A DNA stretch of 64,000 nucleotides, from positions 1-64,000 of the forward strand of contig NZ_BSDD01000003.1 in assembly GCF_030268065.1 (NCBI RefSeq), written 5' to 3'. Positions within the stretch are counted from its first letter, which is position 1. Each line of letters opens with the position of its first letter. The DNA is from Geothrix rubra (GTDB lineage: Bacteria; Acidobacteriota; Holophagae; Holophagales; Holophagaceae). This document shows, in pieces, positions 8,499 through 16,538 of the stretch. A program made the translations under genes and the position numbers. The notes below the pieces were generated by a model that was not told where the DNA came from, did no database searches, and saw nothing but the letters and a program-made list of their open reading frames with translations.

Positions 8499-9329
8499 TC
8501 AGTCGAGGGTGATCAGGACCCGGTCATGGCCAGCCATGTCCTGATGGACCATGGACTTGCGCCATCCCATGCCCAGGGCCCGGCGGCACAGTTCGCCCCC
8601 CTGGCCGGCCCCGATCTCCAGGAGGCAGGCCGGGGCCTTCCGGGTCCGGGCCTGGGTGAGGAGGTCCGTGGAGAGCTGCAGGCCCCGGTCGGGCGCGAAG
8701 AGGGCGGATTCCGGTTCGAAGGCGAGTTCCCGCTGGAGGGTCGGCCGGTCCGCAGGATCCACGTAGGGCAGGTTCGCCACCACCAGGCCCAGGGGCTCCG
8801 CCACGGGAGCCAACAGGCTCCCGGGCAGGAAGGCCACCTCGGCCCCCAGGTCGGATGCGTTCGTCCGGGCCACGGCCAGGGCCCCGGGGCTGATCTCAGT
8901 GGCCGCCACCGTCCAGTCCGTCTCCAGGGCCAGGCTGATGGCGATGATGCCGCTCCCGGTGCCCACGTCCACGCAGCGGTCCACCCCGAGACGCCGGCCC
9001 ACGTCCAGGGCCGCTTCCACCAGGAGTTCCGTCTCGGGACGGGGGATCAGGGTGTCGGGGGTCACCCGGAAGCGGCGATCCCGGAAGAGGGTCCAGCCCA
9101 GGATGTAGGCCCAGGGTTCCCCGGTGCGGCGGCGGCGGACCCAGGCGCCCACCTGGCGTCGCACGGCGTCCGGGACGGGGTCACTCCCGTGGGCGGCCAT
9201 CCAGCTCCGGGAGCGGCCCAACCCGTCCTCGAACCAGCGGATGCTCTCGGCGTGGGCCTCCTCCGGATCGAGGAAGACCGCCAGGGAAGAGGCCAGGTCG
9301 AGGCGGAGCTGGAGGTAGGTCTGGACCAT
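8499..9329 (-). CDS. prmC: PrmC (HemK) release factor glutamine methyltransferase
   Basis: Transfers methyl from S-adenosylmethionine to the Gln of the GGQ motif of release factors RF1 and RF2. The 276 residues comprise a helical N-terminal domain and a Rossmann methyltransferase domain with VDVGTGSGIIAISLA (motif I). The catalytic NPPY motif reads NLPY (in VVANLPYVDP), a conservative variant. GGAGG sits almost directly against the chosen ATG, so the true start could be slightly different. The gene is upstream of flgH and may share its transcript. Confidence 0.92.
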   Translation of the reverse strand: MVQTYLQLRLDLASSLAVFLDPEEAHAESIRWFEDGLGRSRSWMAAHGSDPVPDAVRRQVGAWVRRRRTGEPWAYILGWTLFRDRRFRVTPDTLIPRPETELLVEAALDVGRRLGVDRCVDVGTGSGIIAISLALETDWTVAATEISPGALAVARTNASDLGAEVAFLPGSLLAPVAEPLGLVVANLPYVDPADRPTLQRELAFEPESALFAPDRGLQLSTDLLTQARTRKAPACLLEIGAGQGGELCRRALGMGWRKSMVHQDMAGHDRVLITLD

Positions 9330-9451
9330 CCCTCCAGGTTATCGCGGGAAGAGGCAGCCCCCAAACTTCGATTCTGGCCAAGCCGAGGCCTGGCTCCGGC
9401 CAGGACACGGCGTGGGGGTTCCGGGGGTGTGTGCGCAGCACGACGCTCGAT

Positions 9452-9475
9452 CCTCGCGACGCATGCGTCGCGAGG
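9452..9475. repeat. Perfect 24-bp palindrome downstream of fumarase beta
   Basis: Half-site CCTCGCGACGCA is followed immediately by its exact reverse complement. A second short hairpin, GGGGG-A-CCCCC (9474-9484), overlaps it. The unit lies 18 bases past the fumarase beta stop, and GTGCGCAGCA is found 12 bases to its left. There is no T-tract on either strand, so this is not a typical intrinsic terminator. It may be an extragenic palindromic element. Confidence 0.6.
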
Positions 9476-9493
9476 GGGACCCCCGGGGAAACA

Positions 9494-10072
9494 TCATCCC
9501 ATCAGGGCCTTGGCCCGGGCCTGGCTCTCGGCCAGCACGATCTCGTGGAGGCTGCCCCCGTGGCTGTCCATGGTGACCACCAGGGGGAAGTCCTCCACCT
9601 CGATGATCCAGAAGGCCTCGGGGCTGCCGAACTCCTCCAGCATCTTCACGTCCACCACGCGCTTGCAGCGCTCGGCCAGCAGGCTGCCGGCCCCGCCGGT
9701 GGCGTGGAGGTAGACGGCGCCGGTCTTCTGCAGGCCCTCGCTGGTCTTCTTGCCCATGCCGCCCTTGCCGATGACGCCGCGGACCTTGTAGGTCTCGATG
9801 ACGTCGGCCTGGTAGGGCTCCTCCCGGATGGAGGTGGTGGGCCCAGCGGCCACGAAGCTGTAGTGGCCGTCCTCGTGCTTCTTCACGACCGGCCCGCAGT
9901 GGTAGATGACCATGTTTTCGAGGATGGGCTTCAGCCACTCGGGCTTCTGCTCCTTCATGTACTTGTGGCCCATGTCGCGGCTGAGGACGACGCGGCCGTT
10001 GAGCAGCACCTCGTCGCCGACCTTGAGCTGGCGGATCTGGTCTTCGGTGATGGGGGTGGTGAGACGGATCAT
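9494..10072 (-). CDS. Fumarate hydratase class I, beta subunit
   Basis: C-terminal-domain subunit of the iron-sulphur fumarase (fumarate to L-malate, TCA cycle). It has 192 residues. GPTTSIREEPYQADVIE and GVIGKGGMGKKT are family-conserved; the close relative L(+)-tartrate dehydratase shares these. It lies 16 bases after the alpha-subunit gene, with GAGG before the ATG. The two-gene arrangement corresponds to a split version of the single-chain FumA/FumB. Confidence 0.92.
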   Translation of the reverse strand: MIRLTTPITEDQIRQLKVGDEVLLNGRVVLSRDMGHKYMKEQKPEWLKPILENMVIYHCGPVVKKHEDGHYSFVAAGPTTSIREEPYQADVIETYKVRGVIGKGGMGKKTSEGLQKTGAVYLHATGGAGSLLAERCKRVVDVKMLEEFGSPEAFWIIEVEDFPLVVTMDSHGGSLHEIVLAESQARAKALMG

Positions 10073-10088
10073 GGGAGCCTCGTCGCGA

Positions 10089-11069
10089 TCAATCGAAGGA
10101 CACTTCGCCGCTGGGCTTGAGGGTCAGTGTGCCCCGGCGGCTGCTCCAGCACATGTAGCTGATGCTCACGTAGAAGCTGGCCGGGTGGCGGTACATCTCC
10201 TCCGCCATCACGCCCAGCACGGTGGTGTTGCCGCCGTAGCCCATTGGCCCGATGCCCAGGGTGTTGAGGTCGTTGGTGACCTCCTTCTCGAAGGCGTCCA
10301 TCTTCGGATCGGGGTTCGGGGTGCCGAGCTTGCGGAGGATCAGTTCCTTGCTCTTCTCGTAGCCGGTGACGCGGTCGCCGCCGATGGCCACGCCGAGGAT
10401 GCCCGGGCTGCAGCCCTGGCCCTGCGCCTTTACCACGGCGTCGATGATGCACTTGCGCACGCCCTTGATGTCCCGGCCCGCGCCCAGCGCGGCGTCCGGC
10501 AGGCGGTACTGGGCGCCCACGTTCTCGCAGCCCCCGCCCTTCTGCATGACGGAGATCGCGATTTCAGGCCGGTCCCACTCCTCGAAGTGGACGGCCGGGT
10601 GGTGCTCGTGGAAGGGATCCATGTTGGTGCCGGTGTTCTTGCCGCTGAGGGACTCCACGCAGTTCGGGCGCAGCCAGGACCGCTTGGTGGCATCCACCAC
10701 CGCGGCGCGGAGCTGCTGCTTGGCCGCCCGCTGGCTGAGGCCGAAGGGATGGCGCACCCAGAAGATGATGGAGCCCGTGTCCTGGCAGAGTGGCGTGACG
10801 TGGCCGTCGGCGAGGATGATGTTGCGCACCATGTCGTTCAGCGTGTTGAAGGCCCGGCTGCCCTCCTCCTCCGCGTCGCGGCCCTTCACCAGGGCATCGA
10901 TCACGTCCTGGGGGAGACGGCTGGTGGTGCGGCGGAGCAGCTCCAGCACGGGCAGCGTGAGGTCGAGCCCCTTCAGGTTCGCCAGATCCGCCTTCCACCC
11001 CTGGGGCAGCACGGACTTGGATTGCACCACGTCGGCCGTGGTGAGGGTGGGAATGACGCACTCGGACAT
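10089..11069 (-). CDS. Fumarate hydratase class I, alpha subunit
   Basis: Holds the oxygen-sensitive [4Fe-4S] cluster of class I fumarase. The three expected ligand cysteines are in PLCQDTG, GGGCEN and GQGCSPG. The start at 11067-11069 (MSECVIPTLT) was chosen because GGAGG lies four bases upstream; a six-residue longer version (MSCGGS) would read through that site. The product has 326 residues. With the beta subunit it forms the complete enzyme. Tartrate dehydratase is the alternative substrate assignment, less likely for a lone copy. Confidence 0.92.
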   Translation of the reverse strand: MSECVIPTLTTADVVQSKSVLPQGWKADLANLKGLDLTLPVLELLRRTTSRLPQDVIDALVKGRDAEEEGSRAFNTLNDMVRNIILADGHVTPLCQDTGSIIFWVRHPFGLSQRAAKQQLRAAVVDATKRSWLRPNCVESLSGKNTGTNMDPFHEHHPAVHFEEWDRPEIAISVMQKGGGCENVGAQYRLPDAALGAGRDIKGVRKCIIDAVVKAQGQGCSPGILGVAIGGDRVTGYEKSKELILRKLGTPNPDPKMDAFEKEVTNDLNTLGIGPMGYGGNTTVLGVMAEEMYRHPASFYVSISYMCWSSRRGTLTLKPSGEVSFD

Positions 11070-11305
11070 GGACCCTCCGCAGGACACCGGACCTCATGAT
11101 CCGCTCGCGGAAGCTCACGCTCAAGTGATCAATGCCCGGTTCAGCAGACAGGGAGGTGGAAAGAAGATCCACGGGACGTGACCCTTCTCACATTCAGCCC
11201 CCGGTGGAGCGATTGCCCCTGGCCCTCAGGCAGGGCGACTGTATGTTCGGACAGGTTGAAACATGGACCCAATTTCGAGTCTTGCGGCCACCTGGGAGTC
11301 TCCAC
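11070..11305. other. Divergent intergenic region between fumarase and lipoprotein genes
   Basis: This 236-base stretch separates divergent genes and must hold the promoters of both. I found no CIRCE-like operator, riboswitch-like consensus or good inverted repeat in it. The run TTCGGACAGGTTGAAACATG near 11246-11265 is the least GC-rich part. Confidence 0.4.
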
Positions 11306-12727
11306 ATGCAGTCCCGTGTCATGAACCGGATCGTTTCACGTACAGCCCTGTTGGCAGCAGGACTGGTCATCCTCGGGTGCGGAGGGAGCAGCTCCAGCCC
11401 CGGTACGACCCCGGCGCCCCCCAAGCCCGCTGCGGGCACAACCCCGATGCAGGTCAGCCTGGGCGACGCCCCCGCCGACTGGATCATGACCTTCGGGATG
11501 ACGGTCAACACCATCACGCTGACGAGCTCGACGGGGGACACCGTGAGTGTGCTGCCCACGGCCTCCCCCATGGAAATGATGCAGCTGATGGCCACGGTGC
11601 AGCCCATCTCCTCCGTGGCCGTGCCTCAGGGCACCTACACCCAGGCCACGGTCACCTTCTCCGCGGTCGCCCTGGGCTACCTGGATCCCGTGTCGCACAC
11701 CTACACCCAGAAGACGATGCCCGGTCCGTACTCCGCCACTGTGCCGTTCAGTCCCGCCATGACTGTGGGCACCTCACCCATGGCCCTGAATGTCGACATG
11801 AACATGGGGTCGTCGGTATCCATTGACGGCTCCGGGAATGTCACCCTCACGCCGACCCTCACCGCCGCCATGGCATCGGCCCCCGGGACCGGGATGAACC
11901 CGTGGCAGGGCACCATGCAGCAGCGGCTCGGCGCCGTTTCGAGCATCTCGGGATCCCAGTTCACGATGGGCTCGATGATGGGGATGCAGACGGCCACCTT
12001 TACCACGAACAGCAGCACGCAGTTCGCGGGGACAGGCTTCACCGGCATGGGCTCGATGTCGACCGGCATGCTGGTCGGTGTGGACGCGGCCCTGCAGGCA
12101 GACGGCACCTACCTGGCCCAGCGCGTGGAATCCATGGGGTCCGGAACCACCGGCATGATGGGCGGCGGCCTGGTCACCGCCATCACGGGCAACCCGCCCA
12201 CCCAGCTCACGATGGTGGCGAACGCCGGCCAGGGGGGCGGGATGATGGCCTCCTCCATCGGCGGGACCCTCACCGTGGCCATCCCCGCCTCGACGCCCTA
12301 CAGCATGGATACCGATGGCATGGATCTCACGGCCCTGCCCTTCACGCCCGCCTTCGGGCCCACGAGCCTCGCCAAGGGCCAGCGGGTCCAGGTGGTCAGC
12401 GGCGGCGGGATGATGGGGGGGGGCATGATGGGTGGCACCGGATCCCTCACCGCCAGCCAGCTCCGCCTGGAACAGCAGGGATTCCACGGTACGGCCTCCG
12501 GATACACCGCCAACGGATCCCAGGCCACCTTCACCCTGACGCTGCCCCCGGATGCCGCCTTCGCGACCCTCACCGGCACCACCACCCTGCAGGTCTACCA
12601 GCAGACGGGGACCCAGCTCCATGGCCTGACCACCCTCGCCAACGGCAATGGTGTGGTGGTCCGGGGGCTCCTCTTCGACGACGCCGGGACCTACCGGCTG
12701 GTCGCCAGCTGGATCGCCCTGCCCTGA
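11306..12727 (+). CDS. Met/Gly-rich surface lipoprotein with DUF4382-like and DUF5666-like parts
   Basis: Predicted lipoprotein of 473 residues. The signal peptide ends in lipobox LVILGC, followed by a Ser/Pro/Thr linker. The N-terminal region (MQVSLGDAPADWIMTFGMTVNTITL) resembles DUF4382. The later segments beginning LGAVSSISGSQFTM and VTAITGNPPTQLTM look like repeated OB-like beta units of the DUF5666 type. Methionine is very frequent, with clusters such as GMMGGG and GGGMMGGGMMGG. The ATG at 11306 follows GGGAG by seven bases. Function is unknown; the Met clusters and the downstream CopZ-like gene make metal (copper) contact an untested idea. Confidence 0.8.
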   Translation: MQSRVMNRIVSRTALLAAGLVILGCGGSSSSPGTTPAPPKPAAGTTPMQVSLGDAPADWIMTFGMTVNTITLTSSTGDTVSVLPTASPMEMMQLMATVQPISSVAVPQGTYTQATVTFSAVALGYLDPVSHTYTQKTMPGPYSATVPFSPAMTVGTSPMALNVDMNMGSSVSIDGSGNVTLTPTLTAAMASAPGTGMNPWQGTMQQRLGAVSSISGSQFTMGSMMGMQTATFTTNSSTQFAGTGFTGMGSMSTGMLVGVDAALQADGTYLAQRVESMGSGTTGMMGGGLVTAITGNPPTQLTMVANAGQGGGMMASSIGGTLTVAIPASTPYSMDTDGMDLTALPFTPAFGPTSLAKGQRVQVVSGGGMMGGGMMGGTGSLTASQLRLEQQGFHGTASGYTANGSQATFTLTLPPDAAFATLTGTTTLQVYQQTGTQLHGLTTLANGNGVVVRGLLFDDAGTYRLVASWIALP

Positions 12728-12801
12728 CACCGGGTTCGGCCCGCCCCGTCGCGTGCTCCCCTGCGGCGGGGCGGTATCCTGGGGCCCTGCGTGGAGACCC
12801 C

Positions 12802-13155
12802 GTGCGCCAGGTCTTGTTCATCCTCAACGATCCGCCCTACGGCACCGAGCGCAGCTACAACGGCCTGCGCCTGGCGGGGGCCACGGCCAAGCGCGAGGGT
12901 ACGGAGGTCCGCGTGTTCCTCATGGGCGACGCCGCGGCCTGTGCCAAGCGGGGCCAGAAGACCCCTGAGGGTTTCTACAACCTGGAGCGGATGCTGAAGG
13001 GCGTCACCACGCGCCACGGGCAGGTGGGCGTCTGCGGCACCTGCATGGACGCCCGCGGGATCGCCGAGGCCGAGCTTGCCGAAGGCTGCCGCCGGAGCAC
13101 CCTGGAGGAGCTGACCGACTGGACCCTGGGGGCGGACCAGGTGCTGGTGTTCTAG
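12802..13155 (+). CDS. DsrE-family (DsrE/F-like) protein
   Basis: Small cytoplasmic protein of 117 residues starting at GTG (12802), with GGAG five bases upstream. The opening QVLFILNDPPYGTERSYNGL and the segment VGVCGTCMDARGI are typical of the DsrE-like sulphur-relay fold. The Cys pair in CGTC may be the persulphide-carrying site. The next gene follows after eight bases. No dissimilatory sulphite reductase genes are present, so a general sulphur-transfer or regulatory role is more likely than sulphur respiration. Confidence 0.85.
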   Translation: MRQVLFILNDPPYGTERSYNGLRLAGATAKREGTEVRVFLMGDAAACAKRGQKTPEGFYNLERMLKGVTTRHGQVGVCGTCMDARGIAEAELAEGCRRSTLEELTDWTLGADQVLVF

Positions 13156-13163
13156 GGGGCCCC

Positions 13164-13637
13164 ATGGGCGAGCCGGGCCAACCCCGCTGCGACTGTTGCG
13201 GCGAAGTGCCGGCGGCGGAGGCCGCCCCCTGCCCGGGGTGCGGCGGGGCGGGCCGGGTGGTCGGGACGCCCACCCTGCGGGCCCTCCTGGCCCCCCGCTG
13301 GGCCAGCGAAGTGCCCCGGGGCCCCTGGCGGTTCTGCGCCAGTCCCGCCTGCGACCTCGTATACTTCGGCCCGGCCGGAACCTACCGCAAGGACCAGCTC
13401 CGCGTGCGGGTGGGACTCAAGGAGACGGAAGCGCCGCGACCCCTCTGCTACTGCTTCGGCCACAGCGCCGAGAGCCTGCGGGCCGATTGGCAGGCCACTG
13501 GCCGCCTGGACGCCGTGGAGGAGATCCGTGCCGCAGTGAAGGAAGGTCGCTGCCGGTGCGACGTGGAGAACCCCTCCGGCGCCTGCTGCCTGGGGGACGT
13601 GCTGAAGGTGGCCGGGGCCATCCAGCGGCGGGGTTGA
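13164..13637 (+). CDS. CopZ-like zinc/[2Fe-2S] protein
   Basis: Cys-rich cytoplasmic protein of 157 residues. An N-terminal zinc-ribbon-like part has CDCCGE and CPGCGG. The middle has FCASPACDLVYF, and the C-terminus has LCYCFGH and CRCDVENPSGACCLG. This layout matches the zinc/[2Fe-2S] N-terminal domain known from Archaeoglobus CopZ, including a BFD-like cluster site, but the copper-binding HMA domain is missing. It sits eight bases after the DsrE-like gene. A metallochaperone or redox-adaptor function is inferred from the family; the metal is not proven. Confidence 0.8.
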   Translation: MGEPGQPRCDCCGEVPAAEAAPCPGCGGAGRVVGTPTLRALLAPRWASEVPRGPWRFCASPACDLVYFGPAGTYRKDQLRVRVGLKETEAPRPLCYCFGHSAESLRADWQATGRLDAVEEIRAAVKEGRCRCDVENPSGACCLGDVLKVAGAIQRRG

Positions 13638-13640
13638 GCC

Positions 13641-14663
13641 TCAACGGCCCCAGGCCCGGCAGAGGGCCAGGGTCAGATCCAGCAGCGGGGCCTCGCTCCG
13701 GGACAGAGCCATGCCCTTGAGGTCCCGCTCGCACTGGTTGAGTCGGGCGAGGAGCCCCTTCAGTCCCTTGGGTTTCAGGCGGTCCAGGGTCCCCCGGTAG
13801 CCGTCCAGGAGGAAGGCCTGGCGGGGGGACAGGCCCAGGGCCGCCATCAGTTCCGCCCCCTTGCACCCGGCCGCCTCCGCCTCGGCCAGCCGCAGCAGGC
13901 GATCCACCTCGCGCCGGGCCTGGCCCAGGAGCATCAAGGGCTCGTCCCCATCCTCCAGGGCCAGGCGGAGCGCTTTCAGGGCCCCGGCCGCATCCCCCTT
14001 CTGCCAGGCCCCTGACCAGGCAAAGGCCTTCTGCTCGGCCAGACGGAAGGTGACCTGGTCCACCATGGCTTCGGTGACCTTGCGGTCCTCGGCCAGGAGA
14101 TCCAGGACCTCCAGGGCCCGCTTGAGGAGGCCTGGCTGGCCGCCCTGGCGCTGGGCCAGCAGGCTGGCCGCGGCCCCCTGGAGCGAGAGCCCGAGGCGCC
14201 GGGCTTCGCCTTCGATGAAGGCCGGGATCTCGGTCACTTCGAGGGCGCCGACCCGGAGGATCCGCCCCGCCTTGCTCCAGTCTGTCCAGGGCTTGGCCCC
14301 CAGGGCCTTGCCGGGGGCCGCCGGGAGCGTGGTCCAGGCCACCAGTAGGAGCTTCACGCCCTGGGGCGGCTTCTCCAGCAGCGCCTTCACGGCGCCCGGC
14401 AGCTCCTTGGCCCGGGTGAACAGGTTGTCCGCGGCGGGCACCACCACACAGCGGGCCTCGGCCCCGAAGGGCGCGGCCTCCTGCAGGGCCGCCATGACCT
14501 CGGGCCAGGGACAGCCCTCCCCGCAGATCGTCAGCGAGAAATCCGCCCACTCGGGATCCACGTGGCGGCGCTTCCAGGCGTCCACCGCCTCGCGGCGCCC
14601 ATCGCCATCCTCGCCGTGGACGAGGGCGAAGCCATGCTCCAGCCAGGCGTGCGGCGCGGCCAT
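13641..14663 (-). CDS. holA: DNA polymerase III subunit delta (HolA)
   Basis: Clamp-loader subunit that opens the beta sliding clamp. It has 340 residues, typical for the family. The AAA-like N-terminal region contains VHGEDGDGRREAVDAW in place of a strict Walker A, as usual for delta. The C-terminal collar domain includes LAEQKAFAWSGAWQKGDAAGAL and the LMLLGQARREVDRLL helix. It overlaps the lptE stop by one base. The lptE-holA pairing is common in Gram-negative genomes, which supports both calls. Confidence 0.9.
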   Translation of the reverse strand: MAAPHAWLEHGFALVHGEDGDGRREAVDAWKRRHVDPEWADFSLTICGEGCPWPEVMAALQEAAPFGAEARCVVVPAADNLFTRAKELPGAVKALLEKPPQGVKLLLVAWTTLPAAPGKALGAKPWTDWSKAGRILRVGALEVTEIPAFIEGEARRLGLSLQGAAASLLAQRQGGQPGLLKRALEVLDLLAEDRKVTEAMVDQVTFRLAEQKAFAWSGAWQKGDAAGALKALRLALEDGDEPLMLLGQARREVDRLLRLAEAEAAGCKGAELMAALGLSPRQAFLLDGYRGTLDRLKPKGLKGLLARLNQCERDLKGMALSRSEAPLLDLTLALCRAWGR

Positions 14664-15229
14664 CAGTCCGTGCCCTCCAGGAGCTGGGTGAGGAAACTCT
14701 CCGCGAAGTCGTCCGCCAGGCTGTCGAGCACCTGAAGCTCGCGGTTGTCGAAACTGGCGAAATTCTGGTCCACCCGGTACTGGTTCGAGAAGGTGAGGCC
14801 CCGCCGGGAGAGCACCACGGCGCCGGTCTGCCCATCCAGCAGCTCCACGCTGGCCACCACCTTCACCTCGACGCGGGTGGCGGTGCCGGCGCTCTTCTGC
14901 TCGATCCCGTTCCCGAGGGTGAGGCCAAGGGGCCGGGACTCGTACTTCTCAAGGGTGCCCTGGAGCACCCAGCGCGAGGGTTCCCCGGGGCCCACCAGCT
15001 TCCAGGGGCTGGCCGCGACCACGCGGCTTTCCAGGGCCTTGGTGAACCGGTCCTCCAGTCCCAGCTTCGGCGTGAGGTTCCGGAACCGCGCCAGCCGGAT
15101 CGTGTCCCCCCGGTGGGCCCACGCCGCCTGGTGCGGCTCCCGGTCCAGCCGGCGGTACCCGCAGCCGGGGACGAGCAGCAGGGCGAAAGTCAGTGCGGAA
15201 AGGCGGAACGCAGAGGACACAGGGATCAC
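14663..15229 (-). CDS. lptE: LPS-assembly lipoprotein LptE
   Basis: Outer-membrane lipoprotein that plugs LptD and helps insert lipopolysaccharide. It has 188 residues, lipobox LLVPGC and then GYRRL, the usual start of mature LptE. The N-terminal part IRLARFRNLTPKLGLEDRFTKAL fits the family. Translation starts at GTG (15227-15229) with no clear ribosome-binding site. The first codons lie inside a dispersed repeat (plus-strand CAGAGGACACAG, 15211-15222), so residues about 1-9 are repeat-derived. It is coupled to holA. Confidence 0.88.
   Translation of the reverse strand: MIPVSSAFRLSALTFALLLVPGCGYRRLDREPHQAAWAHRGDTIRLARFRNLTPKLGLEDRFTKALESRVVAASPWKLVGPGEPSRWVLQGTLEKYESRPLGLTLGNGIEQKSAGTATRVEVKVVASVELLDGQTGAVVLSRRGLTFSNQYRVDQNFASFDNRELQVLDSLADDFAESFLTQLLEGTD
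15203..15229. repeat. Dispersed CAGAGGACACAG repeat overlapping the lptE start
   Basis: The plus strand reads GCGGAACGCAGAGGACACAG, nearly identical to GCGGAACACAGAGGACACAG at 17602-17621. It covers the GTG start and first codons of lptE on the minus strand. It therefore looks as if a copy of the repeat has become part of the gene. Confidence 0.65.
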
Positions 15230-15239
15230 ACCAGGGGCG

Positions 15240-15761
15240 CTAGGGATGGAACACGCCGACGTAGGGGAGGTTGCGGAGCTTGCCGTTGTAGTCGAGGCCG
15301 TAGCCTACGACGAAGTGGTCCTCGATGGTGAAGCCGACGTAGTCCACGGGCACTTCGACTTTGCGGCGGCTGGGCTTGTCCAGGAGGGTGCAGATCCTCA
15401 GGCTGGCGGGCTCCCGGTCCAGCAGGAGGTTGCGGACCTTGTGCAGGGTGAGGCCGGTGTCCACGATGTCCTCCACCACCAGCGCATCGCGGCCCTGGAT
15501 GGATTTGTCGAGGTCCTTGAGGATGTGGACCTCCCCCGTGCTCTCCAGGCCCCCGCCGTAGCTGGCCACCTGCATGAAGCTCACCTCGAAGTCCAGTTCC
15601 GTGGCCCGGGCCAGGTCTGCGAAGAAGGGGAAGACGCCGTTCAGGAGGCCCACCATCACGAGATCCTTGCCCACGTAGTCCGCGGCCAGCCTGCGCCCCA
15701 TCTCCCGCACCCGGGTCCGGATCTGCTCCTCGGTCAGCAGGGGGGTGATGCGGTCGCGCAT
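15240..15761 (-). CDS. hpt: Hypoxanthine phosphoribosyltransferase
   Basis: Purine salvage: converts hypoxanthine or guanine plus PRPP to the nucleotide. It has 173 residues from the ATG at 15759-15761, which AGGAG precedes by five bases; an upstream open extension lacks support. The PRPP-binding motif is VVEDIVDTG, preceded by the expected flexible loop VSFMQVASYGGG. FTIEDHFVVGYGLDYNGKLRN contributes the C-terminal purine site. It is followed by lptE. Confidence 0.95.
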   Translation of the reverse strand: MRDRITPLLTEEQIRTRVREMGRRLAADYVGKDLVMVGLLNGVFPFFADLARATELDFEVSFMQVASYGGGLESTGEVHILKDLDKSIQGRDALVVEDIVDTGLTLHKVRNLLLDREPASLRICTLLDKPSRRKVEVPVDYVGFTIEDHFVVGYGLDYNGKLRNLPYVGVFHP

Positions 15762-15890
15762 GGGGTCTCCTGGAAGGGCGTGGGTCGGGCCTAGGACCAC
15801 ACTAACTCGATTCCATTCAACCCCAGGCCCCCATCCCGGGTCCATCCATTGACGGCGGATCCCGGCTTGATCCCCCCGCCGGAGCCTAAG

Positions 15891-16538
15891 ATGATGCTGG
15901 CGATTGCCTTGAACGAGCCCCCGATGCCCCAGACGGCCCCCCAGACCGCCGAGCGGATCCCCGATCCGGGCTCGCCGTACCACACGCCGGAGGTGCTCGC
16001 CTGGGTGGAGGCCGCCCAGGGCGGGGACCAGGCCGCCTTCGCCTCCCTGGTCCGCCTCTTCTCCCGGGACGTCTACGGCAAGGCCTTCTCCATCGTGAAG
16101 AACCACCAGGATGCGGATGACGTGGTCCAGGAGACCTTCATCCGGGTGTTCCGGGCCCTCCCGGGCTTCCGTTTCGAGTCGTCCTTCCGGACCTGGCTCA
16201 TCACCATCGCCACCCGCCAGGCCCTGAACTACCGGGAGCGCATGGCCCGGGACCACGAGAGCCTGGAGATGCCAGAAGAAGGATTGGAGCACCCCGCCCT
16301 GCGGGTCGAGGAGACCCAGGGGGCCGCCCTGCTGGACGAGGAGGCCCGCCGCCTGCTCTACGAGGCCCTCCCGAAGCTGCCCCGCCGCCAGAAGGAGGCC
16401 CTGACGCTCAAGCTCCAGCACGACTGGAAGTACGAACGCATCGCCGCGGAGATGGGCACATCCGTGGGCAGCGTGAAGGCCCACATCTTCCACGCCATCC
16501 AGAGCCTCACCCGCCATGTGAAAGGGGGCCGTCCGTGA
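15891..16538 (+). CDS. ECF-type RNA polymerase sigma factor
   Basis: Sigma-70 family protein of 215 residues with region 2 (FSIVKNHQDADDVVQETFIRV, shown by its DADDVVQE core) and region 4 (LPRRQKEALTLKLQHDWKYE, then a helix-turn-helix VGSVKAHIFHA). The ATG at 15891 is chosen because GGAG precedes it by six bases. The gene overlaps the anti-sigma gene by four bases (GTGA). The trio with the anti-sigma and the Spy-like periplasmic protein suggests response to envelope or metal stress. Confidence 0.92.
   Translation: MMLAIALNEPPMPQTAPQTAERIPDPGSPYHTPEVLAWVEAAQGGDQAAFASLVRLFSRDVYGKAFSIVKNHQDADDVVQETFIRVFRALPGFRFESSFRTWLITIATRQALNYRERMARDHESLEMPEEGLEHPALRVEETQGAALLDEEARRLLYEALPKLPRRQKEALTLKLQHDWKYERIAAEMGTSVGSVKAHIFHAIQSLTRHVKGGRP

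Noticed and set aside
8749-8778. NLPY in place of NPPY as a broken PrmC site
   Set aside because: A conservative change; the same Asn, Pro and Tyr remain. I see no other damage.
9452-9475. Palindrome as fumarase terminator
   Set aside because: No T-tract on either strand. It is kept as a repeat instead.
12802-13155. Dissimilatory sulphur metabolism from the DsrE-like gene
   Set aside because: No other dsr genes occur, and DsrE folds serve many roles.
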